Part shown: in pieces, positions 31,977 to 39,972 of the stretch
Layout: the number at the start of each line of letters is the position of its first letter
How positions within the stretch are numbered: position 1 is the stretch's first letter
NCBI RefSeq assembly: GCF_021699195.1
Contig: NZ_SSXE01000049.1
Location: 1 to 51,131, forward strand
Source of the DNA: Nonomuraea sp. MG754425
GTDB taxonomy: Bacteria > Actinomycetota > Actinomycetes > Streptosporangiales > Streptosporangiaceae
Direction of reading: 5' to 3'
DNA length: 51,131 nucleotides
Translations under genes and position numbers: made by a program
The notes under the pieces: model-generated
Database searches by the model: none
Told to the model about the DNA's origin: nothing
What the model saw: only the letters and a program-made list of their open reading frames with translations

Positions 31977-33011
31977 GTGACCGACATCCACAAGCCGGCC
32001 GAGCGCCGCCGGCTCAGCATGGTCGACGTCGCCGCACATGCCGGCGTGTCCGTGGGAACGGTCTCCAACGCGCTCAACCGGCCCGAACTGGTCGCCGAGC
32101 GCACGCTGCGCCGGGTGCGGGCCTCCATCAAGACGCTCGGGTTCGTGCCCAGCGCGCCGGCCCGCCAGTTGCGCGGCGGCTCCGGCCGCTCCGTCGGCGT
32201 GATGGTGCGCGACATCGGCAACCCGTTCTTCAGCGAGGTGCTGCCCGGCATCGAGACCCGGCTGTCGCAGGAGCAGTTCCTGCTCGTGCTCTGCAGTTCC
32301 AGCGACTCGATCGAGAAGGAGACGCACTACCTGCAGATCCTGGAGCAGCACCGGGTGCCCGGCATCCTCATCACGCCCGCCGGGTCCGACATCTCCCACC
32401 TGGTGGAGCTGCGCCGGCGCGGCATCGGCATGGTGCTGCTCGACCGGCCGGGGGCCGACTCCCAGCTCTGCGCGGTCGCGGTCGACAACGTCAGGGGCGG
32501 CGAGCTGGCCGGGGCCCATCTGCTGTCGCTCGGCCACCGGCGCATCGCCTTCCTCAACGGGCCGCCGATCGTGCGGCAGTGCGCCGACCGCCGGGAGGGG
32601 CTGGTCAAGGCGGTGCGGGCGGCCGGGCTCGACCCCGGCGAGGTGATCACCGAGATCACGCTGTCCGGGCTGACCGCCCACGAGGGCGAGGCGGCACTGG
32701 AGCGGCTGCCCCTGCGCAACGGACCCACGGCGCTGTTCTGCGTCAACGACATGGTGGCGCTGGGCGCGCTGCGCGGCCTGGAGCGGCGCGGCGTCGGCGT
32801 CCCGCACGACATGGCGATCATGGGCTACGACGACGTGGAGTTCGCGGCGCTGCTGTCGCCGTCGCTGACCTCGGTGCGCCAGCCCAAGCAGCAGCTCGGC
32901 CAGGCCGCCGCCGAACTGCTGCTCACCGACGCGCGCGGCGACGCGAACCACTGGCATCAGGAGATCGTCTTCCAGCCGGAGCTCATGGTCAGAGCCTCGA
33001 CAGCCCCCTAG
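31977..33011 (+). CDS. LacI-family repressor of the rhamnoside locus
   Basis: This 344-residue regulator has the N-terminal HTH and hinge helix: LSMVDVAAHAGVSVGTVSNALNRPELVAERTLRRVRASIKTLGFVPSAPARQLRGG. The hinge Leu/Ala pattern (PSAPARQLR) is intact. The periplasmic-binding-protein-like domain (from VGVMVRDIGNPFFSEVLPGIE) ends with MGYDDVEFAALLSPSLTSVRQPKQQLGQAAAELLL. The start is GTG at 31977. Near-identical palindromes stand before this gene, the rhamnosidase, the sugar-binding protein and the secreted glycosidase at 33105, so these form its regulon. The inducer is probably rhamnose or a rhamno-oligosaccharide (inference). Confidence 0.9.
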   Translation: MTDIHKPAERRRLSMVDVAAHAGVSVGTVSNALNRPELVAERTLRRVRASIKTLGFVPSAPARQLRGGSGRSVGVMVRDIGNPFFSEVLPGIETRLSQEQFLLVLCSSSDSIEKETHYLQILEQHRVPGILITPAGSDISHLVELRRRGIGMVLLDRPGADSQLCAVAVDNVRGGELAGAHLLSLGHRRIAFLNGPPIVRQCADRREGLVKAVRAAGLDPGEVITEITLSGLTAHEGEAALERLPLRNGPTALFCVNDMVALGALRGLERRGVGVPHDMAIMGYDDVEFAALLSPSLTSVRQPKQQLGQAAAELLLTDARGDANHWHQEIVFQPELMVRASTAP

Positions 33012-33014
33012 CGA

Positions 33015-33090
33015 CGTTTCAAAACGACCTGGCGCAGGAAATCGGGTCTTGATCGGCGGCCGACTCCGCTGCATGGTTGAGACGTTTAAA
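33015..33090. promoter_or_regulatory. LacI-type operators upstream of the secreted glycosidase
   Basis: TTGAGACGTTTAAA (33077-33090) matches TTGAAACGTTTCAA at 12 of 14 positions and ends 14 bases before the ATG at 33105. A second, weaker palindrome CGTTTCAAAACG lies at 33015-33026, just after the LacI stop. Both share the half-site of the rhamnosidase operator. Confidence 0.6.
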
Positions 33091-33104
33091 TTCCTGGAGG
33101 TCTC

Positions 33105-34697
33105 ATGCGCTGGGTCATCCGTCTCGCCACCGTCGTCCTGTTACTCCTCGTGCCCGCCGTCCCCGCCACCGCCACCGCCACCCCGACCACCGACGCCATC
33201 ACCGACGCCGCCGCCGCGCTGCCGTACCCGACCCGGTCCGACTACCGGATCAAGGGGTTGCAGCCGGACTTCTGGCCCGACAAGAACGAGATCGCCGGCA
33301 ACAACACCGGCGGCGTCGCCATGAACCTCATCTGGGCCGACTGGGAGCCCAGCGTCAAGGCGCCGCCGTGCGCGGCGGGCGCGCAGGAGTTCGGCGGCCG
33401 GTGCTACACCGTCAGCTCCGCCGTGGACGCCGCCATCAAGGACTGGACCGAGCGCGGCCTCGTCGTCACCGCCGTCGTCTACGGCACCCCGGCCTGGGCG
33501 CGCCAGGGCCGCGTCTGCACGCCGGCCGCCCCCGGCTTCGAGATCTTCTGCGTGCCGAACGACCCCGCCGACTACGGCCGCTTCGCCGGCATGCTGGCCC
33601 AGCGCTACGACGGCCAGCACGGTCACGGCCGCATCGCCGACTTCGTCGTCATGAACGAGGTCAACAGCAACACCTGGTTCGACATCGGCTGCGGCCAGGG
33701 CACGGCGTGCGACACGACCGCCTGGCTGAACGCCATCGCGGCGAACTACAACGCCGCCTACGACGCCGTCATGGCCCAGCAGTCCACCGCGAAGGTGCTC
33801 ACCTCGCTCGACCACTACTTCGGCACCGCCTACGACCAGCCGGCCGTGCACGAGGCCAAGCTGTCGGGCATGACCGTGCTCAAGGGCCTGGCGGCCAGGG
33901 CCGGCGGCCGGGCCTGGCGGGTCGCCTACCATCCGTATCCGCCGAACCTGCTGGCGCCGCAGTTCTCCGCCGACGACTTCCCCCGGGTCACCTACGGCAA
34001 CATCGGCGTCCTGGTGGGCTGGCTGCGCCAGCAGTTCCCCGGCACGCCGTCGGCCTGGCAGGTGCAGCTCACCGAGAGCGGCGTCAACTCGCTGTCGCCG
34101 TCGTCGGAGGCCGCGCAGTCGTCCCAGCTCTGCAACACCTTCCGCAACGTGCTCGGCACGCCGGGCATCGAGAGCTACATCTGGCACCGCATGAGCGACC
34201 ACCCGGACGAGACCGCCGCCGGGCTGGGCGTGGGCCTGCGGCGCAGCGACGGCTCCGCCAAGCCGGCCTGGTCCACGTGGGCGCTGGCCAACCGCTCCGA
34301 CCTGTCGCCCGCGCAGCTCTCGTGCGGGTTCGAGCTCCTCCCCCACACCCAGTTGCGCCGCGGCTACCACGCGGCCAAGGGGCACGTGGCCAGCTCCCGG
34401 CTGCTGCCGCCCGGCTTCAGCCAGGAGCGCGTGTGGAAGCTGCTGCGCAACCCGGCCGCCTCCGGCACCGTGCCGCTCTTCGAGTGCAAGGTCGGCGACC
34501 ACACCATGCTCACCCGTGACCCCGGCTGCGAGGGCCAGTTCCCGATGGGCCCGGTCGGTCACATCCACACCAGCCAGGTGGCGGGCTCGGTCCCGCTGTA
34601 CCGCTGCCGCGCCGCGAGCGGCGACCATCTGGTCACCGACCAGGCCGGCTGCGAGGGCCTGACCAACGAGCAGCTCCTCGGTTACGCGCTGTCCTGA
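33105..34697 (+). CDS. Secreted DUF5722-like glycoside hydrolase with C-terminal DUF5648-like repeat domain
   Basis: This 530-residue exported enzyme has a signal peptide ([25 protein letters not shown]). It is homologous to the barrel of the larger protein at 22240: [12 protein letters not shown] (Glu185), AYHPYPPN and LTESGVNS (Glu324) line up with GNEID, AYHPYPEN and SEQGLNS. Residues about 425-530 are two repeats with [14 protein letters not shown] and [16 protein letters not shown], like DUF5648 lectin-type domains. GGAGG precedes the ATG. A LacI-type operator lies just upstream, so it belongs to the rhamnoside regulon. It is probably an extracellular endo-enzyme that supplies oligosaccharides to the importer. 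Confidence 0.78.
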   Translation: MRWVIRLATVVLLLLVPAVPATATATPTTDAITDAAAALPYPTRSDYRIKGLQPDFWPDKNEIAGNNTGGVAMNLIWADWEPSVKAPPCAAGAQEFGGRCYTVSSAVDAAIKDWTERGLVVTAVVYGTPAWARQGRVCTPAAPGFEIFCVPNDPADYGRFAGMLAQRYDGQHGHGRIADFVVMNEVNSNTWFDIGCGQGTACDTTAWLNAIAANYNAAYDAVMAQQSTAKVLTSLDHYFGTAYDQPAVHEAKLSGMTVLKGLAARAGGRAWRVAYHPYPPNLLAPQFSADDFPRVTYGNIGVLVGWLRQQFPGTPSAWQVQLTESGVNSLSPSSEAAQSSQLCNTFRNVLGTPGIESYIWHRMSDHPDETAAGLGVGLRRSDGSAKPAWSTWALANRSDLSPAQLSCGFELLPHTQLRRGYHAAKGHVASSRLLPPGFSQERVWKLLRNPAASGTVPLFECKVGDHTMLTRDPGCEGQFPMGPVGHIHTSQVAGSVPLYRCRAASGDHLVTDQAGCEGLTNEQLLGYALS

Positions 34698-35617
34698 CCC
34701 CGGCAATCGTCCCGCGCCCCGATCTCCGGCGGGAGCGCGGGACGGTCCTGGTCGGCGTCGTGGCGGGCCCGGTAGCGCGTCGGGCTCATGCCGGTGCGCC
34801 GCTTGAAGCGGGCGGAGAAGTAGAGCGGGTCGGGGTAGCCGACCTCCCTGGCGACCGCCGCGACGGGCCGGGTCGTCAGGGTCAGCAACTGGCAGGCCAG
34901 CGTGAGCCGCTGGGTCTCGACGTACTGCTGCGGGCTGGTGCCCAGGGTGGCGGTGAACAGGTGCGCGAACCGGGAGACCGACAGCCGGGCGATCCGCGCC
35001 AGCGCGGCGAGGTCGAGCGGGTCGGCCACGTGCTGGTCGACGTACTCGATGGCGCGCAGCACGCGCACGTCGACGCGGCGGGCGCGCGGGTTCTGGGTGT
35101 CGCACCACAGCAGGGCGGACTCCAGGCGGTTCATCGCGAACAACTCGTGCCGCTGCCTGCCGCTGAGGCTGAACGTGGCCGTCTGCCGCAGCTCCTCGGC
35201 GATCCGGCGTTCGAACTCCCCCACCGCGTGGATGCGGCCCACGCCGGGCGCCGGCTCCGGCCAGTTCAGCAGCGGCAGCCACTCCGGCCGCGGGTGGAAG
35301 TGCGCGAACACGATCTCCCAGCGGCGCAGCCGCGGCTCGACGCCGTAGTCGTGCGGCGTGCCCGGACGCAGGAGCGTGCTCTGCCCCGGCTCGGCCGCGA
35401 GCTCGCCCCGGCTGGTGCCGAACCGGCCGCGGCCGGAGACCGTGTGGATCAGCAGCCAGTCCTGGGTGCCGTGCCGCCGGAAGACGGCGTAGCCGTCCGT
35501 CTGCTCGAACGCGCCGGCCTGCACGCGGCCGGCCAGGGGCGGGATGAACGAGTCTGGCCGCGTGGCGGCGGGAGCAGTGACGGCAGGATCTTCCATGCGG
35601 ACAGCAGGGCCTTCCAT
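34682..35617 (-). CDS. AraC-family regulator with N-terminal cupin domain
   Basis: This 311-residue activator type has a sugar-sensing cupin (about 25-170), including [26 protein letters not shown] and [30 protein letters not shown]. Two C-terminal HTHs follow: [45 protein letters not shown] and [32 protein letters not shown]. The start is MEGPAV at 35617 or MEDPAV at 35596; both lack a clear Shine-Dalgarno. Its 3' end overlaps the secreted glycosidase gene by 16 bases. It is divergent from the PhyH-type dioxygenase gene, its most likely target. Confidence 0.86.
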   Translation of the reverse strand: MEGPAVRMEDPAVTAPAATRPDSFIPPLAGRVQAGAFEQTDGYAVFRRHGTQDWLLIHTVSGRGRFGTSRGELAAEPGQSTLLRPGTPHDYGVEPRLRRWEIVFAHFHPRPEWLPLLNWPEPAPGVGRIHAVGEFERRIAEELRQTATFSLSGRQRHELFAMNRLESALLWCDTQNPRARRVDVRVLRAIEYVDQHVADPLDLAALARIARLSVSRFAHLFTATLGTSPQQYVETQRLTLACQLLTLTTRPVAAVAREVGYPDPLYFSARFKRRTGMSPTRYRARHDADQDRPALPPEIGARDDCRGQDSA

Positions 35618-35624
35618 TGTCGAT

Positions 35625-35639
35625 GGGGAGGTCCTCCCC
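35625..35639. promoter_or_regulatory. 15-bp palindrome between the AraC and dioxygenase genes
   Basis: GGGGAGG-T-CCTCCCC is perfectly symmetric and lies in the 35-base gap between the two divergent starts. It is too far from either start to be a normal ribosome-binding site and may be an operator. Confidence 0.5.
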
Positions 35640-35652
35640 GACGATCGACTGT

Positions 35653-36468
35653 ATGTCACAGCTTGTTGCGGAATCCGCCTCCGACGCCCGTGCCCGTTAC
35701 GACCGGCACGGCGTGGTCCACGTGCCGGGACTGCTCCGGCCCGAAGAGGCCGACGCCATCAGATCCGCCTTCACGACGCAGGTCGAGACCGATCGCAGCC
35801 TCGGCTGGGACGACCACGTGCCGGACGACGACCCGCTCAGCCGCTACCCGCGCTTCGTGCAGCCCCACCGTCGGCTCGACACCGAGGTGGGCCGGCTCGC
35901 CCGGCGCTGGATGCTGGACCCGCGCCTCGTCGGGATCGTCGCGGCGCTGATCGGGCCGCCGCTGGCCGCCCAGTCGATGTTCTACTTCAAGCCGCCGTCG
36001 GCGCGTGGCCAGGCGCTGCACCAGGACAACCTGTTCCTGCAGGCCGCGCCGGAGACCTGTCTGGCCGCCTGGATCGCGATCGACGGCTGCGACGCGGCCA
36101 ACGGCGCGCTCCAGGTGGTGCCCGGCTCCCACACGTACGAGCTGGAGTGCCCGCAGGACGCCGACACCACCGAGTCGTTCACCTCCAAGGCGGTCTCCGT
36201 GCCTGCCGGCCTGACAGCGGTGCAGACCGAGATGGCGGCCGGTGACGTGCTGTTCTTCCACGGCAGCCTGGTGCACGGTTCGCGGCCGAACACCACCGCC
36301 GACCGGTTCCGGCGCTCGCTCATCTTCCACTACGTCCCGGCGGCCAGCCTGGAGATCGCCCGCTTCTACCAGCCGCTGCTGACTCCCGCCGGGGCGGAGC
36401 ACACGATCGACGCGGCCGTCGACGGCGGGCCGTGCGGCGCGGGCTGGCAGCCGGTCGCGGCGCACTGA
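35653..36468 (+). CDS. Phytanoyl-CoA dioxygenase (PhyH)-family Fe(II)/2-oxoglutarate oxygenase
   Basis: This 271-residue enzyme should hydroxylate a small molecule using Fe(II), 2-oxoglutarate and O2. The metal triad appears as HQD (His123, Asp125) in ARGQALHQDNLFLQ, and the distal His in GSLVHGSRPNTTADRFRRS (His208). Arg220 or Arg221 would bind 2-oxoglutarate. LQVVPGSHTYELE is also typical. PhyH proteins act on lipids, ectoine precursors, sugars or natural products; the AraC neighbour with a cupin sensor hints at a sugar or glycoside. The ATG at 35653 has no clear Shine-Dalgarno; an in-frame ATG at 35617 is possible. Confidence 0.85.
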   Translation: MSQLVAESASDARARYDRHGVVHVPGLLRPEEADAIRSAFTTQVETDRSLGWDDHVPDDDPLSRYPRFVQPHRRLDTEVGRLARRWMLDPRLVGIVAALIGPPLAAQSMFYFKPPSARGQALHQDNLFLQAAPETCLAAWIAIDGCDAANGALQVVPGSHTYELECPQDADTTESFTSKAVSVPAGLTAVQTEMAAGDVLFFHGSLVHGSRPNTTADRFRRSLIFHYVPAASLEIARFYQPLLTPAGAEHTIDAAVDGGPCGAGWQPVAAH

Positions 36469-36475
36469 GCCGGAC

Positions 36476-36534
36476 GCCGTCCCCGGCGACGGGCGATCGT
36501 GGCCGGGGACGGCGCTCGCGGACGGCCCGTCGCC
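36476..36534 (+). terminator. Interleaved hairpins after the dioxygenase gene
   Basis: GCCGTCCCCGGC (36476-36487) pairs perfectly with GCCGGGGACGGC (36502-36513). GGCGACGGGC (36485-36494) pairs perfectly with GCCCGTCGCC (36525-36534). The two stems cross and share three bases, so they are either alternative hairpins or a pseudoknot. The position just after the stop suggests termination or mRNA protection. Confidence 0.6.
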
Positions 36535-36867
36535 GAAGGAGCGCCATCACCGCGACCGGGCCGATGGAGGTCCAGGGATATCACGTTTGTGGCGCTGGAA
36601 TCGGCTGGTAATGCGTCTGTCGCCGGCCCGGCGCGGTCGCGGTGGAGACGTCACGCATTTGTTCTCCGTTCCGGAGCAGGTAACCCAGCGGTTTCGATCA
36701 GCAAATAAACCACATCCCGGTATATCAACGGTATGTCGCACGTATTTCCTGGCAGGCCGCTTGACCCGCAGGTGGGAGGCGGTAGGAGGGTTGTCCGATT
36801 TCACACTCGCAAGTTCGTGAAATTTACCTATTGCCGGGTATATGAGTATTTAGTTAGATAATGCGAC
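36535..36867. promoter_or_regulatory. AT-richer intergenic region and leaderless-type promoter of the YbaB-like gene
   Basis: About 330 bases without a convincing gene and clearly lower in GC than the surroundings. Near its end are ATTTCAC (36798-36804) and GTGAAAT (36817-36823), a 7-bp inverted repeat with a 12-base spacer. Then come TTGCCG (36831-36836) and TAGATA (36855-36860), 18 bases apart, as -35 and -10. Transcription would start at or next to the ATG at 36868. Small open frames here have no start signals or family features. Confidence 0.55.
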
Positions 36868-37215
36868 ATGAATAAACGTGACGTCCGTACCGGCGATCCC
36901 GACCTCGACCGGCTCATGACGGAGTTCCAGTCGGATTCCCGGGAATTCGCGGACGTCATCGGCCTGACCGATGACGTCGTCGGCCAGGCGGCCAGCCGGG
37001 ACGACAAGGTGCGGGTCCGGGTCTCGCCCTCGGGACAGATGCTCGCCCTGCACATCGACCCCCGGGCGATGCGGCTGGCCTCGCAGGACCTTGCGGAGAT
37101 CATCATGGACCTGTCTCGGCAGGCGACCGAGGACGCGGCCCGCCGCGTCATGGACGTCGCCCGGCCCTTCCTCCAGCAGGACGAGCGCGGCAGCGAGCCC
37201 GGCCGCCGCCGCTGA
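36868..37215 (+). CDS. YbaB/EbfC-family nucleoid-associated protein
   Basis: This 115-residue protein of the YbaB/EbfC DNA-binding dimer family has VGQAASRDDKVRVRVSPSGQMLALHIDPRAMRLASQDLAEIIMDLSRQATEDAARRVMD. That is the alpha-beta-beta-alpha core with the central glycine turn. In actinomycetes divergent YbaB-like genes are frequently found beside WXG100/ESX-type genes, as here. No Shine-Dalgarno precedes the ATG, and a promoter is positioned to give a leaderless mRNA. Whether it binds DNA or a secretion substrate is open. Confidence 0.78.
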   Translation: MNKRDVRTGDPDLDRLMTEFQSDSREFADVIGLTDDVVGQAASRDDKVRVRVSPSGQMLALHIDPRAMRLASQDLAEIIMDLSRQATEDAARRVMDVARPFLQQDERGSEPGRRR

Positions 37216-37218
37216 CGA

Positions 37219-37263
37219 GCGCCTGGGCCAGGAACGGGGCAGGTCCGCTCCTGGCCCAGGCGC
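37219..37263. terminator. Bidirectional 15-bp-stem terminator
   Basis: GCGCCTGGGCCAGGA (37219-37233) and TCCTGGCCCAGGCGC (37249-37263) are perfect complements around a 15-base loop. The hairpin fills the gap between the convergent YbaB-like and membrane WXG-like genes, so it can serve both. Confidence 0.8.
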
Positions 37264-37266
37264 CCG

Positions 37267-38217
37267 TCAGATCCTCGGGATGAGGCTGCGCGTGCCGTGG
37301 ATGATGAACTTCTGGTACATCTCCTCGGCCGTCAGCCCGTGCTCGGTGCCCGGCAGCGGGTTGTCCCCGTGCTGCGCGTCCAGGGTCATCGAGTACGCGG
37401 TCGAGGCCGTCAACCGGGGCAGGAAGTTGCCCGTGTTCAGCACCGTCCCGTTCGGCAGCGTGACGTTCGTGGCGACGGTCCGCAGACCGGGCACCCTGGA
37501 CATCAGCGCGCCGAGGCCGTCGGCCACCCCATCGAAGACCATGTTGGCCACGAAGTGCTCACGCAGCGTCGTCAGGTTGTGGTCCAGCGACCGCACATCG
37601 TTGCCCGACAGGTCGGTCTTGACACCGCCGACGTAGTTCAGCGCCAGGGGCAGCAGCACCTGCCCGCTCGCGTACGCCAGGCTGTCGGCCACGTAGTACG
37701 TGAACATCGGCAGCAGCATGAGGACGAAGCGGTTGGCGGTGACCTTGAGCAGGAGCGCCCGCCGCGTCATGATCATCTTGAGCAGCTTCCAGGTGAGCAC
37801 CTGGTAGCCGATGGTGAACATCATGTCCATCGTCATGATCCAGCACAGCACCCGCAGGGCGTGGTTGATCTTCTCGATCACGTCGGCGTAGGCCCGGCAG
37901 GCGTTGGCCATGTCCCGGTACTTCAGGGAGATCCCGAGCACCGCCGGGCCGAACTGCTCGTTCCAGAACGCCTTGAACGCGTCGACCTCGGGAGCGGAGC
38001 TCTTCTCCCAGACGATCCCGGCTTGGGCGTTGGCCGCGATGAAGCTCTCGTCGATCGCGTCGGCGATCTCGTCGAGCACGTCGGCGGCCGCGCGGATCTG
38101 GTCGGGGTCGCCCTCCAGATAGGAGACGCCGAACAGCACCTCCGGGGCGAGGATCCCGGCGGCCCCGGCGCCGGCCATACCACCGAGGGCGACCTTGGAC
38201 GCGAGTCCGAGGGCCAC
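37267..38217 (-). CDS. ESX/WXG-like membrane protein of unknown function
   Basis: In these 316 residues a WXG100-like helical hairpin is visible at about 35-110 (DPDQIRAAADVLDEIADAIDES ... FKAFWNEQFGPAVLGISLKYRDMANACRAYADVIEKINHAL). Two or three hydrophobic helices follow (about 118-195, including CWIMTMDMMFTIGYQVL and FVLMLLPMFTYYVADSLAYA). The C-terminal 115 residues (TDLSGNDVRSLDHNLTTLREHFVANMVFDG ... EEMYQKFIIHGTRSL) match no family I recognise. The start is GTG at 38217 behind AAGGAGGAG. It is translated right after the small WXG-like gene. It could be a type VII secretion substrate or a CpnT-like toxin/immunity element; function unproven. Confidence 0.65.
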   Translation of the reverse strand: MALGLASKVALGGMAGAGAAGILAPEVLFGVSYLEGDPDQIRAAADVLDEIADAIDESFIAANAQAGIVWEKSSAPEVDAFKAFWNEQFGPAVLGISLKYRDMANACRAYADVIEKINHALRVLCWIMTMDMMFTIGYQVLTWKLLKMIMTRRALLLKVTANRFVLMLLPMFTYYVADSLAYASGQVLLPLALNYVGGVKTDLSGNDVRSLDHNLTTLREHFVANMVFDGVADGLGALMSRVPGLRTVATNVTLPNGTVLNTGNFLPRLTASTAYSMTLDAQHGDNPLPGTEHGLTAEEMYQKFIIHGTRSLIPRI

Positions 38218-38230
38218 GTTCTCCTCCTTC

Positions 38231-38632
38231 TCAGGCCAGCTCGACCGGCGTGGTCGGCACGGCGACCTCGTCGTCCTCGCGCTTGGCGAACTCGACGAGC
38301 TCCTTCACGAAGGCGTTCTCGTCGACCATGCTGGCCCAGTCGGCCGCCTCCACGTTCGTGCTCATCGACACGACCGCGGTGCCGATCGCCTCGTACGCGT
38401 CTCGGAGGGTGCCCAGGATCTTGCTCAGGTCCTCGTACGCGCCGTCGAAACCGGGATGCCCGTCCTGCCCCCGCCGGAAGATCTTCGCCGCCTCGTCGGT
38501 GCCCGGGTCGCCGAAGTATGGGATCAGCACCTCCATCTCCGTACTGATCCGACCCACTTTGCGGGCGAACGCGACGCCCTGGTCATGGATCTCCCCGCCG
38601 CTGCTCTCCATGCTCGCGTGGTCGATCTTCAA
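38231..38632 (-). CDS. Small WXG100-like helical protein
   Basis: This 133-residue, largely alpha-helical protein runs MESSGGEIHDQGVAFARKVGRISTEMEVLIPYFGDPGTDEAAKIFRRGQDGHPGFDGAYEDLSKILGTLRDAYEAIGTAVVSMSTNVEAADW. The two long helices and central turn fit ESX partner proteins, although the exact WXG is replaced by YFGDPG. The start is TTG at 38632 with GGAGG nine bases upstream. It is encoded 13 bases before the larger membrane WXG-like protein and probably binds it. Upstream bases 38633-38765 hold no gene. Confidence 0.65.
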   Translation of the reverse strand: MKIDHASMESSGGEIHDQGVAFARKVGRISTEMEVLIPYFGDPGTDEAAKIFRRGQDGHPGFDGAYEDLSKILGTLRDAYEAIGTAVVSMSTNVEAADWASMVDENAFVKELVEFAKREDDEVAVPTTPVELA

Positions 38633-38765
38633 CGATGGTCACCTCCGTGAACGGTCCCCTATCGCCAGTCTCTGTACTGATCATTACCGGAAGATGACCA
38701 TGTGATTTCCATTGTGCATTCAGCGATGAATCGAGACCGGAGGGACACGCGGGACCCACGGGACG

Positions 38766-39140
38766 TCAGCCGGTGACTTCGTCCATGCGCAGGAACTCGG
38801 TGATGCGCAGCGGCCTCGGCGGGCGGGCCGCCGTGGCGGGCATGGCCTCGAACGCCTCGTCCCGGCCGACGATGCGCGGGGCGGCGAGCTCCACCTCCCT
38901 CCCGCCGATCCGCAGCCGCGCCTGGCCGGCGGCCAGGATGTTGCGCGCCCAGTCCGAGCGCGAGCCGTAGACCAGGACGAACAGGTAGCCGCCGGGGACC
39001 GGATAGGCGTCGAGCGGCGTGCGGTACGTCGCACCGGAGACGCGGCCGACGTGGATCAGCACCGGCCACTTCCCACCGGCGATCGCGCGCGGGTTGAACA
39101 CCCGCTTGTTGATCTGCCCCCACCATCTCGGCATCGGCAT
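38766..39140 (-). CDS. Ddn-like deazaflavin (F420)-dependent nitroreductase-family protein
   Basis: This 124-residue split-barrel protein belongs to the family of Mycobacterium Ddn. It has KWPVLIHVGRVSGATYRTPLDAYPVPGGYLFVLVYGSRSDWARNILAAGQARLRIGGREVELAAPRIV, the usual F420-binding core. Members reduce quinones, nitro compounds or enones with F420H2. GGAG precedes the ATG at 39140. It is divergent from the TetR gene, with three palindromic operators between the two, so it is very probably that regulator's target. Confidence 0.85.
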   Translation of the reverse strand: MPMPRWWGQINKRVFNPRAIAGGKWPVLIHVGRVSGATYRTPLDAYPVPGGYLFVLVYGSRSDWARNILAAGQARLRIGGREVELAAPRIVGRDEAFEAMPATAARPPRPLRITEFLRMDEVTG

Positions 39141-39185
39141 CGGGATCTCCTTCCCGCCCCGGCGAGCGGGGCACGGGATCGTTGG

Positions 39186-39236
39186 CTTACACCCGTAAGG
39201 CGGCTTACGCTGGTAAGGCTGACTTACGCCTGTAAG
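39186..39236. promoter_or_regulatory. Three tandem palindromic TetR-type operators
   Basis: CTTAC-N4-GTAAG occurs three times: 39186-39199 (spacer ACCC), 39204-39217 (GCTG) and 39223-39236 (GCCT), at intervals of 18 and 19 bases. They lie between the divergent Ddn-like and TetR genes and would let one regulator control both. Confidence 0.85.
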
Positions 39237-39269
39237 CTTGTCAACCCGTCCCCAGCCCTGGAGCCGCCC

Positions 39270-39938
39270 GTGTCCGCGTCACCCGAATCCCCGCCGCCGA
39301 GGCGACCGCTCAGCAGGGACCGCGTACTGGAGGCCGCGATCCGGGTTGCGGACCGCGGCGGCGTCGAGGCGATCACGATGCGCCGGGTGGCACAGGAGCT
39401 GGGCGTGGAGGCGATGTCGCTCTACCACCACGTCCCGAACAAGGACGCGATCCTCGACGGCGTGGTCGACGCGGTGTTCACGGCGATCGAGTTGCCCGCC
39501 GAGCGGGCGGACTGGCGCACGGCGGTCGGCGGGCGCGCCCGGTCCGCGCGCGCGGTCCTGGCCCGCCATAGCTGGGCCCTCGGCCTCCTGGACTCCCGCC
39601 GCACGCCGGGACCGGCGACGCTGCGCCACCACGACGCCGTCCTCGGCGTCCTGCGCGAGGCCGGGTTCACGCTGGCGATGGCGGCGCACGCCGTCTCGCT
39701 CATCGACAGCTACGTCACCGGGTTCGTCCTGCAGGAGGCGAGCCTGCCGCTGACGACGCCGGGGGAGGTCGAGGAGGTGGCCGGCGGCATCCTCGCGAAC
39801 CTGCCGGCGGACGGGCTGCCGCACCTGAAGGAGATGATCACCGAGCACGCCCTGCGTCCGGGCTACGACCACACGAGCGAGTTCGGCTACGGCCTCGACC
39901 TCATCCTGGACGCCCTCGAAGCCCGCCGCAGTACTTGA
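39270..39938 (+). CDS. TetR-family regulator with TetR_C-type domain
   Basis: This 222-residue repressor has an N-terminal HTH: LSRDRVLEAAIRVADRGGVEAITMRRVAQELGVEAMSLYHHVPNKDAILDGVVDAVF. A C-terminal ligand-binding region follows (WRTAVGGRARSARAVLARHSWALGLL ... FGYGLDLILDAL), like TetR_C of tetracycline-type regulators. The GTG start at 39270 has GGAG at spacing 7; upstream frame sequence lies in the operator region. The three CTTAC-N4-GTAAG palindromes upstream are the probable binding sites. The ligand is unknown. Confidence 0.88.
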   Translation: MSASPESPPPRRPLSRDRVLEAAIRVADRGGVEAITMRRVAQELGVEAMSLYHHVPNKDAILDGVVDAVFTAIELPAERADWRTAVGGRARSARAVLARHSWALGLLDSRRTPGPATLRHHDAVLGVLREAGFTLAMAAHAVSLIDSYVTGFVLQEASLPLTTPGEVEEVAGGILANLPADGLPHLKEMITEHALRPGYDHTSEFGYGLDLILDALEARRST

Positions 39939-39963
39939 CGAGATACAGCAAGTACTTGCTAAA
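39935..39963 (+). promoter_or_regulatory. Promoter with 14-bp palindrome ahead of the small HTH gene
   Basis: TTGACG (39935-39940) overlaps the TetR stop and could be the -35, with a -10-like GCTAAA at 39958. AGCAAGTACTTGCT (39947-39960) is a perfect palindrome between them, and a half-site copy GCAGTACTTG lies at 39929. The GTG start is 13 bases after the palindrome. Autoregulation by the encoded HTH protein is inferred. Confidence 0.55.
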
Positions 39964-39972
39964 GTTCGTCAA

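Noticed and set aside
36535..36867. Small genes in the AT-richer intergenic stretch
   Set aside because: Several short frames of about 70-85 codons exist on both strands, but none has a start signal, family resemblance or biased codon use.
39186..39236. Three short palindromic repeats considered as a mini CRISPR
   Set aside because: Units are 14 bp with 4-5 bp gaps and lie between a TetR gene and its divergent target, which fits operators.
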